From: Desulforamulus profundi
GTDB lineage: Bacteria > Bacillota_B > Desulfotomaculia > Desulfotomaculales > Desulfotomaculaceae
NCBI RefSeq assembly: GCF_002607855.1
Contig: NZ_AWQQ01000087.1
Location: forward strand, 39,113-44,777
DNA length: 5,665 bases
Direction: 5' to 3'
Part shown: positions 1 through 5,490 of the stretch, in pieces
Numbering within the stretch: the stretch's first letter is position 1
How the letters are laid out: every line of letters starts with the position of its first letter
Translations under genes and position numbers: made by a program
The notes under the pieces: model-generated
The model's database searches: none
What the model saw: the letters and a program-made list of their open reading frames with translations, nothing else
What the model was told of the DNA's origin: nothing

Positions 1-1305
1 TGCAGTCTCAGTAAGGAAGATATCCTGGACCACCAGCAGATCTAAGTGCTCCAGAGCGTGGCGCAGGTGCTCCGAATCCGGATCACTCATAACAGGGTTT
101 TCTCCGAAGACATACAGGGCACGAACACGATGCTTCAAAATAGCGTCGGGAACCTCTGTCAGCTTGAGTCCGGGGGTTGACGGCAACTTGACCCCCCATA
201 CTTTCTCAAACCGAGCACGGTTATCTTCTTTTGTTACATCCAGGTAGCCAGGCAGGACAGTAGGCAGGCCACCCATGTCACAAGCCCCCTGAACGTTATT
301 TTGACCTCTCAGCGGACATAACCCGGCCCCGGCGCGGCCCAGGTTACCGGTAATCACAGCCAGGTTGGACAGGCTTACCACATTGCCTGTACCGTGGCTG
401 AACTGGGTAATTCCCATGCAGTACAAAATAGCCGCTGCCTGCGCCCGGCCGTAAATGCGGGCCGCCTCGACCAAATCTTTTTGGGGAATCCCCGTAAGCT
501 CCTCAACATAGTCCGGAGTATACTCTTCCACCGCTTTAGCCAGTTCATCAAATCCCTCAGTATGCTCCCGGATAAAGTCGGTCTTGGCAAGTCCTTCCTT
601 GATAATTACGTTAATCATCCCGTTAATGAGCGGAATGTTATATCCGGCAGGTACCCTCAGCCAGATATCTGCTTTGTTGGCCATCTCTGTCATCCGCGGA
701 TCTGCCACAATCAGCCTGGCGCCGCGTTCCTTGGCCTTCAAAACATGCCGGGCTATCAAAGGATGGCACTCGGCAGTATTAGAGCCAATTATAAAGATAA
801 CGTCTGAATGGGCACTAAGTTCAGGAATTGAATTCGTCATTGCCCCGCTGCCCAATGTCATCGCCAGACCGGCGACAGTGGGCGCGTGTCAGAGGCGAGC
901 GCAGTGGTCCACATTATTGGTCCCCATTACCGCTCTGGCAAACTTTTGAGCTATATAGTTGTCTTCACTAATAGACCTGGCTGAAGTAAACAATGCAAAG
1001 GCGTCCGGCCCGGACTCCTGCTTGATCGTCTTTAACCGCTCGGCAACGTAGTCCAGCGCCTCATCCCAGGAAACGGAAACAAAACTTCCCTCTTTTTTAA
1101 CTAAGGGCGAGGTCAAACGGCGGGAATCCTGGACATATTCATATCCGTAGTAGCCCTTGACACACAATTCCCCTTCATTGACAGGGTGAAGCTTGTCCGG
1201 CTCGGTACCGGTGATTTTTCCATCCTCGATATTCAGGTAGATGCCGCAACCACCACCGCAGAAAGGACATATTGTCAAAACTTTTTCAGGTTTCTCATGT
1301 TTCAT
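1..1305 (-). CDS. fdhF: selenocysteine formate dehydrogenase, alpha (catalytic) subunit, FdhF type, 3' end outside window
   Basis: Molybdopterin oxidoreductase that interconverts formate and CO2. 435 residues are visible when the in-frame TGA at 889-891 is read as selenocysteine (Sec139); the frame stays open to base 1. Residues 13-48 form the N-terminal [4Fe-4S] motif (C13, C16, C20, C48). The active site reads CARL-Sec-HAPTVAGL, close to the E. coli FdhF active site, with His140 next to Sec. Further on come the conserved stretches LRGQNNVQGACDMGG (Arg333, likely equivalent to the catalytic Arg of FdhF), GENPVMSDPD and VVQDIFLTETA. The protein starts directly at the Fe-S motif, so it is the short FdhF form without the NuoG-like ferredoxin extension of many acetogen enzymes. 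The start is ATG at 1305 behind AAGGAGG. No signal peptide is seen, so it is probably cytoplasmic. It lies downstream of the formate channel on the same strand. It looks richer in GC than its neighbour (42/60 at 841-900 against 23/60 at 2041-2100). The function of the family is known; the visible part lacks roughly the C-terminal third, including the MGD-binding domain. Confidence 0.95.
848..891 (-). promoter_or_regulatory. UGA selenocysteine codon with bacterial SECIS hairpin
   Basis: The TGA lies at 889-891 and the hairpin follows it directly within the coding sequence. The apical stem CGCC (871-874) pairs with GGCG (862-865) around the five-base loop GGTCT (866-870), the same apical loop as in E. 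coli fdhF mRNA that SelB recognises. An outer stem pairs CCCA (879-882) with TGGG (851-854), with an internal loop between. Protein conservation continues unbroken past the TGA, so recoding is the sensible reading. It implies selA, selB, selC and selD elsewhere in the genome. Confidence 0.92.
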
Positions 1306-1312
1306 AACTAAA

Positions 1313-1319
1313 CCTCCTT
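1313..1319 (-). promoter_or_regulatory. ribosome binding site of formate dehydrogenase
   Basis: AAGGAGG on the minus strand, seven bases before the ATG at 1305. It is a near-perfect Shine-Dalgarno and fixes the start codon. Confidence 0.85.
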
Positions 1320-1331
1320 AAACTTATTAAG

Positions 1332-1365
1332 GTTGTAACAACTAGGATCAGGTTGCATCTGCAAC
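1332..1365. promoter_or_regulatory. pair of GTTG...CAAC dyads in the fdh leader (possible operator)
   Basis: Two perfect inverted repeats lie side by side. GTTGT-A-ACAAC is at 1332-1342 and GTTGCA-TC-TGCAAC is at 1352-1365. Their centres are about 21.5 bp apart, close to two helical turns, just upstream of the fdh ribosome binding site. A related dyad, GAGTT-AC-AACTC, lies at 1467-1478. The dyads are seen directly; an operator role is inference. No terminator T-run follows either one. Confidence 0.35.
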
Positions 1366-1384
1366 GTTTGCGTTCGATTTCACC

Positions 1385-1412
1385 TTCACTTATAATGGCC
1401 CATCTTAGTGAA
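1385..1412. repeat. inverted repeat TTCACT-N16-AGTGAA in the channel-fdh spacer
   Basis: Six-base arms at 1385-1390 and 1407-1412 flank a centre containing the small palindrome ATGG-C-CCAT (1395-1403), so the whole element is roughly symmetric. It lies about 80-107 bases upstream of the fdh start. No clear -24/-12 promoter, sigma-70 promoter or terminator was found in 1306-1542. The gene may therefore be read from the channel promoter, with this element a processing or binding site. Function unknown. Confidence 0.3.
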
Positions 1413-1542
1413 AATTTTTGAATATCAAAATACAAAACCTTTAAAACTGTTCGACTTACTTAACCGGAGTTACAACTCTAAAGCAACCTTTAGGCAGCAC
1501 CCCAACTTCATAGAAAACCATACAAAGCTTGAGATGGTAAGG

Positions 1543-2498
1543 CTAAGAAACTAACTCATCTAGTTGCCTTTCTTGATGATGCTTTGCGTCTTGTGCCTTA
1601 GAACCCATACGAGCAGTTTTATCATGTCTATTTTGGATAGTTTTGTCGCTATGAGTATCCCGGCCATGACAAATCCAGTTCAGCCAACCCACAAACAATG
1701 CTCCCCCGATAATGTTACCTATAGTTACCGGAATCTCATTTGTTACTAAAAATCCATACCAATTTAGATTCTTTAAAGCCTCTACACTCACATGTGTAAG
1801 ATGTGCCACTTCCGCCAGTCCCATACCTCCGTCAAGATAATACTGTAAGTGCATTATGCCTGATGGAATAATATACATGTTAGCTATACTATGTTCAAAA
1901 CCAATAGCAACAAATGCGGCAACTGGCATCATGATACTAAGTACCTTTCCTGCACCATCTTCGGCTGCTACCGCCATATAAACAGCCATACATACCAAAA
2001 TGTTTGTTCCAATACCACTTAGCAGAGCAGCAAGGAAATCTAAATTTGTCTTTGCGGTACCCGCAGCAATAAAGTGATTTGCTATCCAGGCTTCATTTTT
2101 AAATGTTAACCCAGTTTTAATAGTAAACCAGGCGAAAAAAAGTGATCCTGCAAAGTTTGCTATATAGACCAATATCCAGTTAAACATCATATCCTTAAAA
2201 GTTAACCTTTTTGCGCCCCACGGAACAGCCGCTAATACATTAGAAGTAAATAACTGAGCCCCATAATAAACCACTAACAGCAATCCGACAGAGAAAGAAA
2301 TTCCACCTATAAGAGCTGCAACTCCAGGTCCCAAAAACTCTTTCGTACCTACTGCAGTCGTCATCATGAAAAGGTCACCAAGAGAAATAAATATTCCGGC
2401 CATAAATCCTAGTATAAGTACATCCTTAATAGGGGATGGACCTTATGCAAAGAAATATCATTTAAAGTTTTAATTGTTTCACTCGCTGATTTAGCCAT
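1543..2498 (-). CDS. formate/nitrite transporter (FNT) family channel, frameshifted near the N-terminus
   Basis: Inner-membrane channel of the FocA/FdhC/NirC family; its place beside formate dehydrogenase points to formate. The ATG at 2498 follows AGGAGG and opens a frame encoding MAKSASETIKTLNDISLHKV, typical of the family's cytoplasmic N-terminal helix, then HPLL, ending shortly at TAG. The rest of the channel continues in the -1 frame (KDVLILGF, then MAGIFISLG from 2403). Restoring one base near 2427 gives about 318 residues with six hydrophobic segments, near residues 28-50, 60-85, 103-127, 155-179, 186-212 and 249-277. The omega-loop motif QLFTSN is at 82-87. GFEHSIANM carries the pore histidine (His203) and its asparagine partner. 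The tail after about residue 280 is hydrophilic and rich in His, Lys and Asp. Starting at the in-frame ATG at 2403 would remove the N-terminal helix and part of the first membrane helix and has no good ribosome site, so I do not take it as the native start. Either a pseudogene or a one-base error. Confidence 0.88.
2425..2429 (-). other. frameshift point in the FNT channel gene
   Basis: The minus strand reads CTA TTA AGG ATG, but the family sequence fits CTA TTA AAG GAT, so one A is missing. In the upstream frame a TAG follows about eight codons later; in the downstream frame a TAA lies just before the junction, so only a shift within this short overlap joins the two halves. The local bases do not form a classical X-XXY-YYZ slippery heptamer, which argues against programmed frameshifting here. 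Confidence 0.75.
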
Positions 2499-2511
2499 TT
2501 TTTGACTTTTT

Positions 2512-2517
2512 CCTCCT
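2512..2517 (-). promoter_or_regulatory. ribosome binding site of the FNT gene
   Basis: AGGAGG lies thirteen bases before the ATG at 2498. The spacing is longer than usual, but no other start codon lies in between. It supports 2498, not 2403, as the original translation start. Confidence 0.65.
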
Positions 2518-2538
2518 ATTACCTTTTTTATGCGGACG

Positions 2539-2574
2539 GATTTGGGGTTAATTTAACTCTTATACCCCCAAATC
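2539..2574 (-). repeat. 9-bp hairpin in the FNT leader
   Basis: The arms at 2539-2547 and 2566-2574 (GATTTGGGG and CCCCAAATC on the plus strand) are perfectly complementary around an 18-19 base loop that itself contains GTTAA-A-TTAAC. It would lie in the 5' leader of a transcript from the sigma-54 promoter, about 40 bases before the start codon. No T-run follows, so it is not an intrinsic terminator. It could affect stability or translation. Confidence 0.4.
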
Positions 2575-2654
2575 ACACGGGTTAGAAATCGTCCCCCCTT
2601 TTTTCGAGGATAATCGACATTTATCGCCAAAAACTAACAGCAACCAATATAACA

Positions 2655-2670
2655 TGCAAATCTCATGCCA
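2655..2670 (-). promoter_or_regulatory. sigma-54 (-24/-12) promoter of the FNT-fdh genes
   Basis: The minus strand reads TGGCATGAGATTTGCA. It matches the RpoN consensus TGGCAC-N5-TTGCA with a single C to T difference, and has exactly ten bases between the invariant GG and GC. The expected transcription start is near 2644, giving a leader of about 145 bases before the FNT ATG at 2498. It lies immediately downstream of a gene for a sigma-54 activator. The sequence match is direct; the pairing of promoter and activator is inference. Confidence 0.85.
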
Positions 2671-2747
2671 AATTTCATAGCAATAACTGTGTTCCTGAAT
2701 ATACAATGGTTTTCGCATTTACTTTAGCACCAAACTTCAGTTTATGC

Positions 2748-2763
2748 GTTCGTATTTTTGAAC
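2748..2763. promoter_or_regulatory. upstream activator site copy 1 (GTTC-N8-GAAC dyad)
   Basis: GTTCGTATTTTTGAAC followed by ACAT, centred about 110 bp upstream of the predicted sigma-54 start. That position is typical of an enhancer bound by a Fis-type activator. The second copy at 2816-2830 shares GTTCGT, the T-run and GAACACAT. The inference is that the regulator encoded next door binds both. Confidence 0.6.
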
Positions 2764-2768
2764 ACATA

Positions 2769-2802
2769 AAAACAAAAAAGCTACGGCAATCTTATCCGTA
2801 GC
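2769..2802 (-). terminator. rho-independent terminator of the sigma-54 regulator gene
   Basis: A perfect 7-bp stem, GCTACGG (2780-2786) with CCGTAGC (2796-2802), encloses a nine-base loop. On the minus strand it is followed by TTTTTTGTTTT (2779-2769). It lies 54 bases past the regulator's stop and between the two activator-site copies, separating the regulator transcript from the sigma-54 unit. Confidence 0.85.
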
Positions 2803-2815
2803 AGCAATCTTCGAT

Positions 2816-2830
2816 GTTCGTTTTTTGAAC
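2816..2830. promoter_or_regulatory. upstream activator site copy 2 (GTTC-N7-GAAC dyad)
   Basis: GTTCGTTTTTTGAAC followed by ACAT, about 68 bp centre to centre from copy 1 and some 178 bp upstream of the predicted start. The spacer is one base shorter than in copy 1. A degenerate third half-copy, ATTCGTTTTTTTG, abuts it at 2833-2845. It lies in the 3' untranslated end of the regulator gene. Confidence 0.55.
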
Positions 2831-2856
2831 ACATTCGTTTTTTTGTGCTTCAAGCT

Positions 2857-5090
2857 TTATACATCTATATTAAGCTTTTTAATTATTTCATTTAACGTGC
2901 TTCGCCCTATTCCCAACATCTCGGCAGCCCTCGCCTGTACTCCACCCGCCTGCTTTATAGCTTTTCTTACTAATTTTTTCTTATATTCTTCCACTGCCTG
3001 CTTGTAATTTAAATTGTTTAAATTGGTTTCATCTTGAATACTTTCCCCATTACGGTACTCTTTTCTTATATAAGGAGGCAGGTCTTCATTTTTAATCTCT
3101 GTCCCTTCACAAAGGATTACAGCCCTCTCAATGGCATTTTCAAGTTCTCGCACGTTCCCGGGCCAGTCAGCTGCAGTCAGGCTCGTCATAGCCTCCTTAT
3201 CAATTGAAATTATTTTTTTAGAATGTTTCTTGTAAAACTTATCCAGAAAATATTTAGTAAGGACAGGTATGTCCTCTTTTCTATCCCTCAAAGTAGGCAA
3301 ATTGATGGTCACTACATTTAATCTATAATACAAGTCTTCCCTGAATTTCTTCTTTTCAATAAGTTCCTCAAGGTTCTGGTTAGTTGCAGCAATTATCCTG
3401 ACATCACACTTACGGGGTACAGTTTCCCCTATTCTTATGAATTCGCCCTGTTGGAGTATGCGCAGTAATTTCGCCTGTAAATTCGGACTAAGGTCCCCTA
3501 TTTCATCCAAAAAAAGGTGCCTCCGTTTGCTTCTTCAAATAGTCCTTTTTTAGCGCTCACCGCTCCTGTAAAGGCTCCCCTTGCATGTCCAAAGAGTTCA
3601 CTTTCCAAAAGATTTTCGGGTATCGCTGCACAATTTATGCTTACAAAAGTTTTTTCATTGCGAAGGCTTTTGTGGTGTAAAGCCTGTGCAACCAAATCCT
3701 TTCCGGTTCCACTCTCACCCCTTATCAATACAGTACTGTCTGTAGGTGCCACTTTGTCTATTATTTGATAGACCTGCTGCATGGCAGAAGAATTTCCTAT
3801 CATATTTTCCATTCCAAGGCAATTTTTTAATTGTTTTTTGAGATGTATATTACTGAATTCCAGGCTTGATACCAAAAATGGCAGGCACATTTTGCTCTCT
3901 GCCAAACCCCGAAAGATGGCTATTGCTTTTTTACGGCAGCTGTCATACCCGCAAGCGCCGCAATTTAATTCATCTTCAGGGATAAATTTGCCCAGTTCTG
4001 CAAGAACAGCCCTGATTTGTGCTTCAGTTGGTTCAGGTAATCTTTTGCTGCGATTTCTGAATCCCCGGGTAAGATCAAGTTCGGCAGGAATTTCAACCGG
4101 ACATTCCTCCGCAGCTTGTAAATTTTCCCTGGTATATTTAGTTACCAATTGCTGCCTTTCAAACCTGTTCTCTTCAGACTTTAACATGGGACCGTTGATA
4201 CAGCCTTCGCAAAACAAAATATCAACAAACTTAGCTTGAATTTTACCGCTGGCAAGGCCCTCCAAAACATCAATACAATTCTTCCTTCCCTCAACGGTCA
4301 TTACCTCCCAATTTAGAGGGTCAATTTTAAAACCGGCAGTCCTCAGAAGCCCTCCTGTCACCGGGAATAATCTTCCCAAACGGGAAGGAGGACTGTCCCA
4401 ATCTTCAGGAGCCAACTTACCGGGTTCGATATTTGCCTCCTGTAACATCATGTCCAACTCCGGAAATGTTAATACCCCATCTATAGCTCCCTGTACCATG
4501 GGATCCTGTGCTTCTGCCTTCTTGGCAATACAGGGGCCGATAAATACAACCCTGCATTCTTTGCCGTAACGCAATTTAAGATATCGCCCGAGGGCAATCA
4601 TAGGAGAAATTATGGGAACCAGAAACTGAATTAACTCCGGATAGTATTTTTCCACCATGTTTACTACAGCCGGACAGGGAGTAGCAATATAATGTTTTTT
4701 CTCTTTGGTAGTCAAAACATTTTTTTCGTACTCCCTGGCAACTAAGAGGGCTCCATATGCTACCTCCCAAACTTCGTCAAAACCCAGCTTTTTTATGGCG
4801 CTCACAACCTGGCCCGGGGCAAACCTGTTATACTGAGCTATAAAAGATGGCGCCAGGCACGCAATTGCTTTATCTGATTTTAGCGCATCAATAGTGTTTT
4901 CCCTTCCATTTGCAATCTTTTTGGCGTTTTGCGAACAGACTACCACACAGTGCCCGCAACTGATACACAGTTCGTGCACCACCATGGCCTGTTCGTTCTC
5001 AACCTTTATTGCCTTTGCAGGACAATTTCTAATACATGAATAACATCTTTTGCATAGCCCGTTAATGGTGGTTACTATGTTCATAGGCAC
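2857..5090 (-). CDS. sigma-54-dependent activator with ferredoxin and [FeFe]-hydrogenase-like sensor domain, frameshifted at Walker B
   Basis: Cytoplasmic enhancer-binding activator, 744 residues if one base is restored at the T-run 3509-3515. Order of domains: two [4Fe-4S] ferredoxin motifs (C13, C16, C19, C23 and C42, C45, C48, C52). A hydrogenase-like domain follows at about 75-330, with TPCP (C139), [11 protein letters not shown] (C187) and FCEGCINGP (C294, C297) in the places of the three H-cluster motifs. Next is a four-cysteine Fe-S domain (C377, C380, C385, C402; CGACGYDSC), then a short linker with no PAS domain. The AAA+ domain has Walker A GESGTGKD (458-465), GAFTGA for sigma-54 contact (505-510), Walker B FLDEIGD (527-533, across the break), FRED..YRLN (583-592) and WPGNVREL (643-650). 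A Fis-type helix-turn-helix ends the protein (about 718-740). The first-motif cysteine pair of true hydrogenases (TSCCP) is reduced to one, and the third motif is CxxC, one residue short, so a redox or gas sensor is more likely than an enzyme. The start is taken as GTG at 5090, eight bases after GAGG; ATG at 5084 is possible. Without frame restoration two pieces result: residues up to F527 plus three, and a 217-residue C-terminal part. Confidence 0.88.
3508..3524 (-). other. T7 frameshift or slippage site within the Walker B codons
   Basis: The minus strand has GGAGG, CACC, seven T, then GGATGAAATAG. In the incoming frame this reads T-F-F-W-M-K-stop. A -1 shift, or one extra T, gives T-F-F-L-D-E-I-G-D, the expected Walker B. 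GGAGG (3520-3524) resembles a Shine-Dalgarno and sits nine bases before the TTG at 3510, but these bases also encode the conserved Gly-Gly, so it may be coincidence. Possible explanations are a homopolymer error, a real deletion, or ribosomal or transcriptional slippage. Confidence 0.8.
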
Positions 5091-5094
5091 TTTA

Positions 5095-5103
5095 ATCACC
5101 TCT
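5095..5103 (-). promoter_or_regulatory. ribosome binding site that decides the regulator start
   Basis: AGAGGTGAT is complementary to the 16S 3' end. The longest frame would begin with a GTG (5099) inside this site, which is implausible. GTG at 5090 is eight bases from GAGG and ATG at 5084 is fourteen bases away, so 5090 is preferred and 5084 kept as the alternative. Confidence 0.6.
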
Positions 5104-5106
5104 GTT

Positions 5107-5136
5107 TTGAATATTTTTCCAGGAATCTGCTATAAT
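5107..5136 (+). promoter_or_regulatory. possible plus-strand promoter, divergent from the regulator
   Basis: TTGAAT (5107-5112), an 18-base spacer, and TATAAT (5131-5136) preceded by TGC as an extended -10. It is a good sigma-70-type match, but no convincing plus-strand gene follows. It may simply reflect the AT-rich overlap with the minus-strand promoter. Confidence 0.3.
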
Positions 5137-5159
5137 ATGTATCATTAATTAGAGATCAA
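5132..5159 (-). promoter_or_regulatory. sigma-70-type promoter of the regulator gene
   Basis: On the minus strand: TTGATC (5154-5159), a 16-base spacer and TATTAT (5132-5137). The expected start is near 5125, about 35 bases before the start codon. No GTTC/GAAC dyad of the activator-site type was seen here, so autoregulation is not evident. Confidence 0.5.
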
Positions 5160-5260
5160 TGAGGCAGTCCTATTGGTTCCAGTTCCTGTTGGCATATCCC
5201 CATGTCGCCAAAGGCCTCTGGAATTTGTTGTATCTTTTGAATAATGGATGCCAAATTCAT
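5156..5260 (-). CDS. possible 34-residue small protein, unrecognised
   Basis: ATG at 5260 follows AAGGGGA (5269-5275) with eight bases of spacing; the TGA at 5156-5158 overlaps the -35 box of the regulator promoter. The product begins MNLASIIQKIQQIPEAFGDM and ends EPIGLPH. It is soluble-looking, with an amphipathic start and one Cys, and I recognise no family. The same frame is open upstream to an ATG at 5362, but that extension has no ribosome site. It could be a genuine leader peptide, a remnant of a larger gene, or chance. The plus-strand ORF over the same bases looks less protein-like. Confidence 0.3.
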   Translation of the reverse strand: MNLASIIQKIQQIPEAFGDMGICQQELEPIGLPH

Positions 5261-5342
5261 GATAGACGTCCCCTTCGCCAAAACAATATACGGCCAAGGG
5301 ATTCGACAGCAAAAGAAAAAGTCCTTTATACTTATTTTAGTG

Positions 5343-5370
5343 ATAATAGAATAAATTGCCAATTATGCAA
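5343..5370 (-). promoter_or_regulatory. possible promoter upstream of the 34-residue ORF
   Basis: On the minus strand: TTGCAT (5365-5370), a 16-base spacer and TATTAT (5343-5348), about 80 bases before the ATG at 5260. In AT-rich spacer DNA such matches arise by chance, so confidence is low. Between 5371 and 5456 I see no gene or clear signal. Confidence 0.3.
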
Positions 5371-5456
5371 AAGTCAGTTTGTTTTCAAGATTTCGTTCAC
5401 CAACCAGTGCTTTTATTTTTCTTTTAATACAATGTTGGCCCCATTTAAATGAGCGC

Positions 5457-5484
5457 AAAAAGAAAAAGGACCCAAGGTTGGTCC
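5457..5484 (-). terminator. rho-independent terminator of the gene entering from the right edge
   Basis: The stem pairs GGACC with GGTCC (5480-5484 with 5468-5472) around a seven-base loop, seven bases past the stop at 5491. On the minus strand it is followed by TTTTTCTTTTT (5467-5457). A run of six T on the plus side (5487-5492) means it could also work in the other direction. Confidence 0.75.
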
Positions 5485-5490
5485 CCTTTT

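Noticed and set aside
889..891. TGA as a true stop ending a 138-residue protein
   Set aside because: It falls exactly at the FdhF selenocysteine position, a SECIS hairpin follows, and conserved FdhF sequence continues to the window edge.
394..949. Plus-strand ORFs at 394-807 and 584-949, and the minus ORF 375-590
   Set aside because: They overlap the highly conserved formate dehydrogenase frame and encode no recognisable protein; antisense or out-of-frame shadows.
1306..1542. Molybdenum-cofactor riboswitch in the fdh leader
   Set aside because: The position would be attractive, but I could not find the conserved helices by eye; a covariance-model search would be needed to support it.
1306..1542. 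Separate sigma-54 promoter or terminator between channel and fdh
   Set aside because: No GG-N10-GC match with TGGCA and TTGC was found, and no stem followed by a T-run.
1543..2403. FNT channel starting at the ATG at 2403
   Set aside because: It lacks the N-terminal helix and part of the first membrane helix and has no ribosome site; a matching N-terminus with AGGAGG lies just upstream in another frame.
2539..2574. Leader hairpin as a terminator or attenuator
   Set aside because: No run of T follows on the minus strand, so intrinsic termination is not supported.
2857..3510. Independent 217-residue gene starting at TTG 3510
   Set aside because: It begins in the middle of Walker B of an AAA+ domain whose first half is the immediately preceding frame; far more likely one gene with a frame break.
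3517..4239. Plus-strand ORFs at 3517-3768 and 3781-4239, and the minus ORF 4576-4770
   Set aside because: Shadows of the regulator gene, whose motifs are clear in the other frame.
5159..5452. Plus-strand 97-residue ORF
   Set aside because: Only a weak AGAG precedes it, its composition is not protein-like, and it runs antisense to the small minus-strand ORF; the promoter-like TATAAT upstream alone is not enough.
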